Shown: positions 1 to 6,283 of the stretch, in pieces
How positions within the stretch are numbered: position 1 is the stretch's first letter
Layout of the letters: every line of letters starts with the position of its first letter
Source: Alphaproteobacteria bacterium UBA7371
Lineage (GTDB): Bacteria; Pseudomonadota; Alphaproteobacteria; UBA8317
Assembly: GCA_002469865.1 (NCBI GenBank)
Contig: DKOD01000061.1
Location: 1-6,991 of the forward strand
DNA length: 6,991 bases
Reading direction: 5' to 3'
Program-made: the position numbers and the translations under genes
Notes under the pieces: model-generated
Told to the model about the DNA's origin: nothing
The model's database searches: none
Seen by the model: only the letters and a program-made list of their open reading frames with translations

Positions 1-338
1 CGAGCGAAATTAAAAAAGGCGATGTTTTGGCAACTGCGCGGATTGCGGGCATCATGGCGGCCAAAAAATGTGGTGATTTGATACCTCTATGCCACCCCTT
101 AAGCCTCGAGCATGTCAGCATCGAATTTGCATATCTTAGCGATCATGAGATTGAGGTAACCTGCCAGGCGTCATTAACGGCCAAGACTGGTGTTGAGATG
201 GAAGCATTATGCGGCGCTTCTGTGGCGGCCATGACCATTTACGACATGTGCAAGGCCATCGACAGGGCCATGGTTGTCGATCAACTGCGTATCACCCATA
301 AATCTGGCGGGAAAAGCGGTGTCTTTGAGCAAGACTGA
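1..338 (+). CDS. moaC: Cyclic pyranopterin monophosphate synthase MoaC, 5'-truncated by window edge
   Basis: MoaC converts the (8S)-3',8-cyclo-GTP product of MoaA into cyclic pyranopterin monophosphate, the first stable intermediate of molybdenum cofactor synthesis, in the cytoplasm. The open frame enters from the left edge (first whole codon at 3), so the first roughly 45 residues of this normally about 160-residue protein lie outside; 111 residues are visible. Family signatures are all present: KKGDVLATARIAG (from 12), whose Lys matches the catalytic Lys51 of the E. coli enzyme; LIPLCHPL with the Cys-His pair at 90-95; the GVEMEAL segment at 189-209; and IYDMCKA followed by the KSGGKSG tail near the C-terminus. 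The gene stops with TGA at 336-338, inside the start region of moeA, so the two are probably one transcript. Identification is secure; only the start is unseen. Confidence 0.96.
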   Translation, partial: SEIKKGDVLATARIAGIMAAKKCGDLIPLCHPLSLEHVSIEFAYLSDHEIEVTCQASLTAKTGVEMEALCGASVAAMTIYDMCKAIDRAMVVDQLRITHKSGGKSGVFEQD

Positions 339-1551
339 TCAAAGGTTAAGCGTGGATGAGGCCCGCCAAGCCATCCTCGACAACCTCAACCCAGTTGCAG
401 GCCATGAGACAATTACCCTTGATGAGGCCATTTGCGGCCGTGTGGCGGCCATGCCCGTCCATGCCATAAGCAACATTCCAAGACATGACCTATCGGCCAT
501 GGATGGGTTTGCCTTGGCCCATAACGACCTGCCGTTGGTCGACCAATTTGATGTTATTGGCGAGAGCGCTGCGGGCAAACCATTTCCCGGCAGCGTCACA
601 AAGGGCCAAGCGGTGCGTATTTTTACAGGCGCTATTTTGCCTGAGGGCACCGACACAGTGGTCATCCAGGAAGATTGCGATCTTTGCCAAGCACAAATGT
701 CCATCAAAAAAGAAGCTTGGCCCAGCATGGGTCATTGCGTGCGTAAAACTGGTTTGGACGTGGCCAAGCAAGAAGTAATTGTTGCGGCTGGAACCCGTCT
801 TGGGCCCGGACATTTGGCACTTTGTTTGGCCGCAAGCCAAACCAGCCTCGAGGTATGGGCGCGACCAAAAATAACTATTTATGCAAGTGGTGATGAATTG
901 CAGCATCCCGGTAAAGATTTGCCCTATGGTCATATCTACGACAGCACCAGCCTGCCATTAATGACCATGGCCCGTCATTGGGGTTGCTTGGCAAGTAATG
1001 GGCCAATCATGCGGGACAACCCCGCTGATATTGCTGCAAAGATTAAAAATGCATCGGGAAGTGATTTGCTGATCACCATTGGCGGTGCTTCGGTGGGTGA
1101 TCATGATCATATGCATGACGTGCTGCTTAAGCTTGGCTACCAACCCACCTTTTGGAAAATCAACATGCGGCCAGGCAAGCCTTTGATGTTTGCCACGCAT
1201 CAAACACTGCCCCCCATCCTTGCCCTGCCCGGCAATCCCGTGTCCGCTCTTGTCTGTGCCATGTTGTTTCTGCGTTCGGCCATCGACAAAATTGGTGGTG
1301 TCGGGCAGCCATACCAGCCAATATTTTTTGACGGTATCTTAGCCCATGACCTACCTGCAGGATCCCCACGAGAAGATTACATGAGGGCCATCATGCAACC
1401 TTCAGAACTTGGCATTGAGATCATTCCTTTTGCGACCCAAGATTCCTCCATGCTCAACATATTTGCTAAAAGCACTTGTTTGCTTGTGCGTCCGGCTGGG
1501 GATCCCCCGTGCCTTGCTGGAGAACGGGTGAAATTTCTTCCCATCGTGTGA
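319..1551 (+). CDS. moeA: Molybdopterin molybdenumtransferase MoeA
   Basis: MoeA inserts molybdate into adenylylated molybdopterin, the last step of basic Mo-cofactor synthesis. Starting at GTG 319 the protein has 410 residues, the same size as E. coli MoeA (411). Visible in order: SAMDGFA (residues 59-65, matching the Asp59 loop of E. coli), the RIFTGAILPEG segment (about 100-110), ASGDELQ (189-195, normally STGDEL), the MPT-binding-type GGASVGDHD (255-263), and LPGNPVSA (303-310), then the C-terminal domain IV to residue 410. No start is an ATG near the right place: GTG 319 has GGCGGG (306-311) seven bases upstream; TTG 325 is the main alternative (408 residues); both overlap the end of moaC, which implies translational coupling. 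The typical DSN after the STGDEL region reads DST here. No frame damage is seen. Confidence in the family is high; the start is uncertain by a few codons. Confidence 0.95.
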   Translation: MSLSKTDQRLSVDEARQAILDNLNPVAGHETITLDEAICGRVAAMPVHAISNIPRHDLSAMDGFALAHNDLPLVDQFDVIGESAAGKPFPGSVTKGQAVRIFTGAILPEGTDTVVIQEDCDLCQAQMSIKKEAWPSMGHCVRKTGLDVAKQEVIVAAGTRLGPGHLALCLAASQTSLEVWARPKITIYASGDELQHPGKDLPYGHIYDSTSLPLMTMARHWGCLASNGPIMRDNPADIAAKIKNASGSDLLITIGGASVGDHDHMHDVLLKLGYQPTFWKINMRPGKPLMFATHQTLPPILALPGNPVSALVCAMLFLRSAIDKIGGVGQPYQPIFFDGILAHDLPAGSPREDYMRAIMQPSELGIEIIPFATQDSSMLNIFAKSTCLLVRPAGDPPCLAGERVKFLPIV

Positions 1552-1584
1552 ATTGGGCCGGGGCCACACTTGTGGTTACAATGT

Positions 1585-1613
1585 TTGTCATCCCCCATAT
1601 TTTGTGTTAGAAC
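1585..1613 (+). promoter_or_regulatory. Candidate sigma-70-type promoter of lexA
   Basis: TTGTCA (1585-1590) and TAGAAC (1608-1613) are separated by exactly 17 bases and match the -35 and -10 consensus at 5/6 and 4/6 positions. Transcription would start near 1620, inside the inverted repeat at 1614-1635, leaving a short leader before the lexA ATG at 1647. The -10 overlaps a GAAC motif that could be half of a LexA site, which would explain autorepression. This is inferred from motif match only. Confidence 0.45.
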
Positions 1614-1624
1614 AAACCAGAAAC
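1610..1624 (+). promoter_or_regulatory. Candidate LexA (SOS) box, degenerate GAAC-N7-AAAC
   Basis: Alphaproteobacterial LexA proteins bind the direct repeat GTTC-N7-GTTC, read GAAC-N7-GAAC on the other strand. Here GAAC at 1610-1613 is followed after exactly seven bases by AAAC at 1621-1624, one mismatch from the consensus. It lies over the candidate -10 and start point of lexA, the position expected for autorepression. The overlap with a perfect inverted repeat makes it unclear which element is the true operator. Confidence 0.45.
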
Positions 1625-1635
1625 ATTTCTGGTTT
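1614..1635. repeat. Perfect 10-bp inverted repeat just upstream of lexA
   Basis: Arms AAACCAGAAA (1614-1623) and TTTCTGGTTT (1626-1635) are exact reverse complements around a two-base CA centre. The repeat sits between the candidate lexA -10 (1608-1613) and the GGGG ribosome-binding stretch (1638-1641), 11 bases before the ATG. With a four-base loop it could also fold as a 9-bp RNA hairpin next to the ribosome-binding site. It does not fit the CTG-N10-CAG box of E. coli or the GAAC-N4-GTTC box of Gram-positives. Operator or leader hairpin are both possible. Confidence 0.6.
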
Positions 1636-1646
1636 ATGGGGTGCCC

Positions 1647-2297
1647 ATGCTTACCGAAAAGCAACAAAACCTACTTACCTATATTGAGGCGTTTCTCGCA
1701 GAACAGGGACGCCCACCTTCTTTTGAGCAAATGATGGCCGCCATGGGGCTTAAATCAAAAAGCAACATTCATCGCTTGATTGGTGCCCTAGAAGAGCGTG
1801 GTTATATCAAGCGCTTGCCCAATAAAGCTCGGGCTTTGGAGGTTTTGAAATCCTCAATTCCCCAAAACCCGGGGGCGGCAAATTTGCATATGGCAGAAAC
1901 CTCTGAAGTTGTCCCCCTTCCTCTTGTCGGCCGCATTGCCGCTGGTTTTCCTGCCGAAGCCATCGCAAACCCAGAGCGTCATGTCAGTATCCCACTGGAA
2001 TTGCTGCCTGATTCGGGAAACAACAGCTTTGTGTTGGAGGTTACAGGTGACTCGATGATTGATGCTGGAATCTTTGACGGGGATTATGCCGTGATCAAGG
2101 AAGATAGTGAGCCTCGTAACGGCGATATTGTGGTGGCGCTTATTGACATGGCAGAGACGACTTTAAAGCGTTTGCGCCGCCGTGGTCAGTCAATTGCCCT
2201 TGAACCTGCCAATGATATGTTTGAGACAAGAATTTATGGTCCAGGCCGCGTGACCATTCAAGGGAAATTGGTGGCGCTTATAAGGCGCTACCAATAA
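1647..2297 (+). CDS. lexA: LexA repressor / SOS autopeptidase
   Basis: LexA represses DNA-damage genes and is inactivated by RecA-stimulated self-cleavage. From ATG 1647 (GGGG at 1638-1641 as ribosome-binding site) it has 216 residues; a GTG at 1641 would add only two. Residues 1-68 form the winged-helix DNA-binding domain in the alphaproteobacterial form: MLTEKQ start, RPPSFEQMMAAMGLKSKSNI recognition region, then ALEERGYIKRLPNKARALEV. A linker leads to the S24 peptidase domain. The Ala-Gly scissile bond is at 99-100 in VGRIAAGFP, the nucleophile is Ser136 in TGDSM, and the general base is Lys174 in TTLKRLRRRG; the Ser-Lys spacing of 38 is close to that of E. coli (119 and 156). All parts needed for a working self-cleaving repressor are present. 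Autoregulation is likely from the upstream box and repeat. A strong hairpin covers the last codons. Confidence 0.97.
   Translation: MLTEKQQNLLTYIEAFLAEQGRPPSFEQMMAAMGLKSKSNIHRLIGALEERGYIKRLPNKARALEVLKSSIPQNPGAANLHMAETSEVVPLPLVGRIAAGFPAEAIANPERHVSIPLELLPDSGNNSFVLEVTGDSMIDAGIFDGDYAVIKEDSEPRNGDIVVALIDMAETTLKRLRRRGQSIALEPANDMFETRIYGPGRVTIQGKLVALIRRYQ
2267..2295 (+). terminator. Strong hairpin at the lexA stop codon; possible terminator without U-tract
   Basis: Arms ATTGGTGGCGC (2267-2277) and GCGCTACCAAT (2285-2295) pair over 11 positions with a single G-U wobble, around the loop TTATAAG. The stem uses the last codons of lexA and reaches the first base of its TAA. What follows is AAAACC, so there is no run of U as in a standard intrinsic terminator on either strand. 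It may stabilise the 3' end, slow polymerase, or be partly a by-product of the coding sequence. Confidence 0.4.
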
Positions 2298-2320
2298 AAC
2301 CTTCTCCATAAACCGCCACA

Positions 2321-2349
2321 TTGACAGCCAGCCACCCAAGGACCATCAC
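2321..2349 (+). promoter_or_regulatory. Weak candidate promoter for gltX
   Basis: A perfect TTGACA -35 hexamer lies at 2321-2326 in the lexA-gltX gap. The best-spaced -10 after 17 bases is CATCAC (2344-2349), only 3/6 to TATAAT, so the promoter is doubtful or uses a non-standard -10. GATAAT at 2385-2390 is a better -10 but overlaps the ribosome-binding site and has no -35. The rest of the 2298-2394 gap shows no other clear signal. Confidence 0.25.
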
Positions 2350-2394
2350 AGGCCCAATTTGGGTCAGCTCCCCTTTGCCAAAAGGATAATTTTC

Positions 2395-3813
2395 ATGGAT
2401 GTCATCACACGCTTTGCCCCATCACCCACGGGAATTCTTCATATAGGCAACGCCCGTACCGGTCTGTTTAATTGGCTTTATGCACGGGCAAATGGGGGCA
2501 AATTCTTATTGCGCATTGAAGACACCGACAAAGCCCGATCCACCCATGAGGCCATTCAAGCCATCCATGATGGTCTTTCTTGGTTGGGTATTGATCATGA
2601 TGACGAGATTGTCATGCAATCACAGCGGGCCGATCGCCATCGCCAAGTGGCACTTCAATTATTGGCTGAAGGCAAGGCATATCATTGTTATTGCAGCCCC
2701 CAAGAATTGGAAGAAATGAAAGAAGCTGCACGCGCGCGGAACGAACCAGCTATTTATGATGGAAGATGGCGGGACCGCAGCGCTGATGAGGCCCCTTCGG
2801 ATGTGCTTCCGGTTGTTCGTTTTAAAGCACCCCGTGATGGTGAAACAATTATTGATGATCAAGTTCAAGGAAAGGTACGCATCCCAAATAACAGCCTTGA
2901 TGACATGGTAATGTTGCGGGCCGATGGAAGCCCCACCTACATGTTGTCCGTGGTCGTTGATGACCATGACATGGGCGTGAACACAATCATACGTGGTGAT
3001 GACCACTTGATTAATGCCGCAAGACAAAGCCAATTAATTTTGGCCCTTGGTTGGCCATTACCACGCTATGCTCATATTCCGTTAATTCATGGCCCCGATG
3101 GAAAAAAACTTTCCAAACGACATGGCTCACAAGGCGTCATGGAATATGCCAAAATGGGTTATGTTCCCGATGCAATGAACAATTATTTGGCCAGGCTGGG
3201 CTGGTCTTTTGGTGATGAAGAAATCTTTACCAAAGAGGAAGCCGCCCAGCATTTTTCCTTTGCTGGTATCAATAAGGCTCCTGCACGCCTAGATTTTGAC
3301 AAGCTGAACCATGTTAATCAGCAACATTTGATGCGCATGCCGGCTGAAAAATTTGTTGCACTTTATGAGGTCCACCGCCAAACCGAAGGCATGCCCAGCT
3401 TGGATGAAGAACAGCGCCATAGGCTCATGTTTTCGCACCAGGCAATTGCTGAACGAATATCCAAAATCACCGAGGTTACCCATCAAGCATCCTATATGTT
3501 TACCCAAAGCGTGGATGTGGAAAATGACGAGCTCCAAGGTTTGATCAATCGCGATGCTTTCCCTGCCATTGCAAATTTGGCCGATCATATGTCCAGCATA
3601 ATACCATTTGATGAGCCGAACATCATGGCTGAAGCTAAGAAAGTTATGACAGACCACGACCTCAAGCTTGGAAAGGTGGGTCCGACCTTGCGTGTGCTGC
3701 TAACAGGGCAAAAAACATCGCCAAGCATATTTCAGGTGATTGCTTGTTTGGGGGCGGATATAACAGCATCACGACTTAAACTTGGACTCGCCAAGCTGTC
3801 TTCGCTCGCGTAA
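2395..3813 (+). CDS. gltX: Glutamyl-tRNA synthetase
   Basis: A class I aminoacyl-tRNA synthetase that charges tRNA-Glu with glutamate in the cytoplasm. In bacteria lacking GlnRS the same enzyme may mischarge tRNA-Gln for GatCAB; that cannot be decided here. From ATG 2395 (AAAGGA at 2381-2386, eight bases upstream) it has 472 residues, against 471 in E. coli. The N-terminus RFAPSPTG leads to the HIGH-type motif HIGN (16-19); the Rossmann core includes IRGDDHL, and the KMSKS-type motif is KLSKR (238-242) in GPDGKKLSKRHG. The C-terminal helical anticodon-binding domain runs to the end with PTLRVLLTG typical of the family. In the putative zinc region, Cys98 and Cys100 are kept (HCYCS) but position 125 is Trp and 127 Asp (YDGRWRD), where E. 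coli has Cys125 and His127. An upstream TTG at 2359 would add 12 residues unlike the family and is rejected. Confidence 0.97.
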   Translation: MDVITRFAPSPTGILHIGNARTGLFNWLYARANGGKFLLRIEDTDKARSTHEAIQAIHDGLSWLGIDHDDEIVMQSQRADRHRQVALQLLAEGKAYHCYCSPQELEEMKEAARARNEPAIYDGRWRDRSADEAPSDVLPVVRFKAPRDGETIIDDQVQGKVRIPNNSLDDMVMLRADGSPTYMLSVVVDDHDMGVNTIIRGDDHLINAARQSQLILALGWPLPRYAHIPLIHGPDGKKLSKRHGSQGVMEYAKMGYVPDAMNNYLARLGWSFGDEEIFTKEEAAQHFSFAGINKAPARLDFDKLNHVNQQHLMRMPAEKFVALYEVHRQTEGMPSLDEEQRHRLMFSHQAIAERISKITEVTHQASYMFTQSVDVENDELQGLINRDAFPAIANLADHMSSIIPFDEPNIMAEAKKVMTDHDLKLGKVGPTLRVLLTGQKTSPSIFQVIACLGADITASRLKLGLAKLSSLA

Positions 3814-3893
3814 ATGGTTGCGGCATGTGGAAAGCCTGCGTAAACCACACAAAGTCCTTTGGCCTTAATGTGAATTAGCCATGACCAAAAATT

Positions 3894-3900
3894 AGAGGTG
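3894..3900 (+). promoter_or_regulatory. Ribosome-binding site of gltA, at end of 92-base gap
   Basis: AGAGGTG ends five bases before ATG 3906 and fixes the gltA start. The gap 3814-3905 otherwise holds a 5-bp inverted repeat (TGTGG and CCACA around a 14-base loop, near 3825-3848) and an imperfect one (GGC...TAAT / ATTAGCC, 3861-3880). Both are too weak to call terminators, and I see no convincing -35/-10 pair, so gltA may be read through from gltX or from a promoter inside gltX. Confidence 0.6.
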
Positions 3901-3905
3901 TTAAA

Positions 3906-5195
3906 ATGAGCGACAAAAAAGCAATTCTCCATCTAGAAGGCAAGCAAGCAGAATTTCCTATCCTTGAGGGGAGCGTTGGCCCGTCGGTTATTGATATACG
4001 CAGTCTTTATGCACAAACCGGGATGTTCACTTATGACCCTGGCTTTACGTCCACCGGCAGTTGTGAATCCGCCATCACCTATATTGATGGGGATAAAGGT
4101 GAATTGCTTTATCGGGGGTACCCGATTGATCAATTGGCCGAAAAAAGCAGTTTCATGGAAGTTTGCTATTTGCTTCTTTATGGAAACCTGCCGAACAAGC
4201 AAGAGATGGATGAATTTAACCATGGCGTGACCTACCACACGATGGTTCATGAGCAATTGACCAACTTCTATAAAGGCTTTCGTCGGGACGCCCACCCCAT
4301 GGCCATTCTTGTTGGTGTCGCCGGTGCTTTGTCTGCTTTTTATCATGATTCCTTGGATATTAATGACCCTGAGCAGCGGCGTATTGCTGGGTTTCGGATG
4401 ATTGCGAAGATGCCAACAATTGCGGCTTACGCCTACAAATATTCAATAGGCCAGCCATTCATTTATCCCCGCAATGATTTGGGGTATGTCGAAAATTTCC
4501 TGCGCATGTGTTTTGCGGTTCCTTGCGAGGATTATAAGGTTGACCCCGTCGTTGTTCGCGCCATGGACCGGATCATGACCTTGCATGCAGACCACGAGCA
4601 AAATGCTTCAACCTCCACCGTGCGCCTTGCAAGTTCCTCTGGGGCCAACCCATTTGCGGCCATTGCCACGGGTATTGCTTGCCTATGGGGCCCCGCCCAT
4701 GGTGGTGCCAATGAAGCAGCATTGAACATGCTTATGGAAATTGGTGATGTGTCGCGCATCCCAGAATATATTGCGCGTGCAAAGGACAAAAATGATCCTT
4801 TCAGGCTTATGGGTTTTGGCCATAGGGTTTATAAAAACTACGACCCACGCGCCAAGGTAATGCAGCAAACATGTCATGAGGTGTTGGATGCGCTCAATTT
4901 GCGCAATGACCCATTGCTTCAGGTGGCCATGGAGTTGGAAAAAATTGCCTTAAATGACGAATATTTTGTGGAGAAAAAGCTCTACCCTAATGTCGACTTC
5001 TACTCAGGCATTATTCTCAAAGCCCTGGGATTCCCAACCAGCATGTTTACCGTGCTTTTTGCCCTATCGAGAACGGTGGGGTGGATTTCTCAGTGGAGTG
5101 AAATGATTGAAGACCCCAGCCAGCGTATTGGCCGTCCACGACAGCTTTACACAGGATCACTTCACAGGGATTATGTTCCGATCAATCAGCGCTGA
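3906..5195 (+). CDS. gltA: Citrate synthase, hexameric type II
   Basis: Condenses oxaloacetate with acetyl-CoA to citrate, the entry step of the TCA cycle. The 429 residues equal the usual length of the long Gram-negative enzyme (E. coli 427). The N-terminal beta-rich domain found only in the NADH-sensitive hexameric type is present (residues 1 to about 50), followed by TYDPGFTSTGSCESAITYI and the RGYPIDQLAE segment. Catalytic residues are all seen: His265 in LWGPAHGGANEA, His306 in GFGHRVYKNYDPRAKVM, and Asp364 in PNVDFYSG, matching E. coli His264, His305 and Asp362. The substrate-binding arginines (YDPRAK, LSRT, GRPRQLY) are also kept. The protein ends in INQR, the final codons of which are part of a palindrome shared with the end of lpxB, and the two genes overlap by ten bases tail to tail. 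No anomaly in the protein. Function is secure. Confidence 0.98.
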   Translation: MSDKKAILHLEGKQAEFPILEGSVGPSVIDIRSLYAQTGMFTYDPGFTSTGSCESAITYIDGDKGELLYRGYPIDQLAEKSSFMEVCYLLLYGNLPNKQEMDEFNHGVTYHTMVHEQLTNFYKGFRRDAHPMAILVGVAGALSAFYHDSLDINDPEQRRIAGFRMIAKMPTIAAYAYKYSIGQPFIYPRNDLGYVENFLRMCFAVPCEDYKVDPVVVRAMDRIMTLHADHEQNASTSTVRLASSSGANPFAAIATGIACLWGPAHGGANEAALNMLMEIGDVSRIPEYIARAKDKNDPFRLMGFGHRVYKNYDPRAKVMQQTCHEVLDALNLRNDPLLQVAMELEKIALNDEYFVEKKLYPNVDFYSGIILKALGFPTSMFTVLFALSRTVGWISQWSEMIEDPSQRIGRPRQLYTGSLHRDYVPINQR

Positions 5196-5198
5196 TTG
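5183..5198. repeat. 16-bp perfect palindrome over the gltA and lpxB stop codons
   Basis: CAATCAGC (5183-5190) is followed at once by its reverse complement GCTGATTG (5191-5198). On the + strand it encodes the last residues and TGA of gltA; on the - strand the same letters encode the last residues and TGA of lpxB, so both proteins end in Asn-Gln-Arg. As RNA it could form a 6-bp stem with a GCGC loop from either direction. No U-tract follows on either strand, so a bidirectional terminator is only a possibility. Confidence 0.7.
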
Positions 5199-6283
5199 GC
5201 AATCAAAGCAGCAACCTGATCGGCCGCTAGGGCGGCAGGATTGTCTTGGGCAAGCAAGCTGGATCGCAATTGGTCAAATTCTTTGATTTGCAAAGCCCCT
5301 GCCCCTTGCGTGATGTTGCGCAGCTCACGGGACAGACTTTCTGCGTCACAATCATCCTGGAGCAATTCGGGAACCACTTGTTTGTCCAGAATGAGGTTGA
5401 CCAAAGAAGCAAAACGAACCAGCACAAGACGCCGGGCAATCATGGCTGAAACAGCATCAACCCTATAGGCAACCACCATTGGCGTGTTGGCCATCGCCAA
5501 TTCAAGCGTCACCGTCCCTGAAGCCGCAAGGGCTAGAGAGGCTTGCTCATAGGCCCTCTTTTTGCTGGCATCATCGGTAACAATTTCCAAATTCTTGCTG
5601 TTGGTTGCGTGTTGAGCAACCATCTCCCTATGGGCTGGTAAGGTCACAACAACCTTGCGCGCATTTGGGTCATGCATGTCAGCAGCTTTAAGGAATATGG
5701 GCAGCAGGCGGCGAATTTCTGTCCTGCGCGAACCTGGCAACAGCAACAAACTCCCATCTTTATTTGTGGTTGGGGAAAAACGACCCACAACTGGATGCCC
5801 AACGAAGTTGGTCGCAATGTCATATTGATCAAAAAATCTTTGCTCAAACGGAAACAGACATAGCAAGCGATCAAATAAACCACGTAGTTTCTTTGCCCGC
5901 CCGGGTCTCCAGGCCCATAATTTTGGTGCTGCATAATGAACCAAAGGGCAATCAGGAAGCTCGCGCCTTAGGCGGCGTGCAAGCGGGCCATTGATGGCCA
6001 TGGAATCAATGGTCACAACCACTGAGGGTTGGTGGGCCTTCACCATGGTTACAAGTTCTTGCAACAATCTTTGGGCTGCCCTGATTTTACCAAGGACATC
6101 CCATAACCCCATGGTGGGGGGCAAAGGTTTGATCCCACTTTGACCATAGGTTGTTGGGGCATGGCCTGATTGATGCAACATGGGCTCAAACCCAAGCCGG
6201 CTTAATTCCTCTGCCAGCTCATAACCCAACAAGTCACCAGAAGGTTCATGGGAAATAATACAAACCTTCGATGCTGAGGTCAT
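5186..6283 (-). CDS. lpxB: Lipid-A-disaccharide synthase
   Basis: A membrane-associated GT19 glycosyltransferase that joins UDP-2,3-diacylglucosamine and lipid X into the beta-1,6 disaccharide of lipid A. It has 365 residues, slightly shorter than E. coli LpxB (382). Family landmarks in order: HEPSGDLLG (12-20, normally GExSGDxxG), VVVTIDSMAING (88-99, where most members have IDSPxF), HYAAPKLWAWRPGRA (116-130), LCLFPFE (141-147), FVGHPVVG (160-167), LLLLPGSRRTEI (179-190), ASGTVTLELAMANTPMVVAYR (254-274) and SLVNLILDKQVVPELLQ (293-309). The start ATG (complement 6281-6283) is preceded on its strand by AAGAG (6291-6295) seven bases away, inside the end of lpxI, and its first bases form ATGA with the lpxI stop, so translation is coupled. 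The usual GGxxM near residue 45 is not recognisable (SGHAPTTYG). Despite these departures the identification is clear. Confidence 0.95.
   Translation of the reverse strand: MTSASKVCIISHEPSGDLLGYELAEELSRLGFEPMLHQSGHAPTTYGQSGIKPLPPTMGLWDVLGKIRAAQRLLQELVTMVKAHQPSVVVTIDSMAINGPLARRLRRELPDCPLVHYAAPKLWAWRPGRAKKLRGLFDRLLCLFPFEQRFFDQYDIATNFVGHPVVGRFSPTTNKDGSLLLLPGSRRTEIRRLLPIFLKAADMHDPNARKVVVTLPAHREMVAQHATNSKNLEIVTDDASKKRAYEQASLALAASGTVTLELAMANTPMVVAYRVDAVSAMIARRLVLVRFASLVNLILDKQVVPELLQDDCDAESLSRELRNITQGAGALQIKEFDQLRSSLLAQDNPAALAADQVAALIANQR

Noticed and set aside
274..318. TTG 274 as moeA start
   Set aside because: It lies far inside moaC coding sequence, has no ribosome-binding site, and adds 15 residues not seen in MoeA; GTG 319 gives the standard length.
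1098..1109. 12-bp palindrome TGATCATGATCA inside moeA
   Set aside because: It arises from Asp-His codons in the conserved GGASVGDHD motif, so coding constraint explains it.
1564..1575. CCACA-CT-TGTGG inverted repeat after moeA as a terminator
   Set aside because: Five-base arms with a two-base centre cannot make a stable RNA hairpin, and no U-tract follows.
1641..1646. GTG 1641 as lexA start
   Set aside because: It adds Met-Pro only; alphaproteobacterial LexA begins MLT, and ATG 1647 is correctly spaced from GGGG at 1638-1641.
2359..2394. TTG 2359 as gltX start, adding 12 residues
   Set aside because: GluRS proteins begin a few residues before RFAPSPTG; ATG 2395 has AAAGGA at good spacing, and the added residues are unlike the family.
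3865..3879. CtrA-like TTAA-N7-TTAA site before gltA
   Set aside because: Only the first half-site TTAA is present; the second position reads TAGC.
3825..3880. Possible terminator hairpins between gltX and gltA
   Set aside because: Stems are only 5 bp with a 14-base loop, or are bulged, and no U-tract follows.
3732..3932. 66-codon minus-strand open frame over the gltX-gltA gap
   Set aside because: Most of it is antisense to the gltX end and gltA start; no ribosome-binding site or recognisable protein features.
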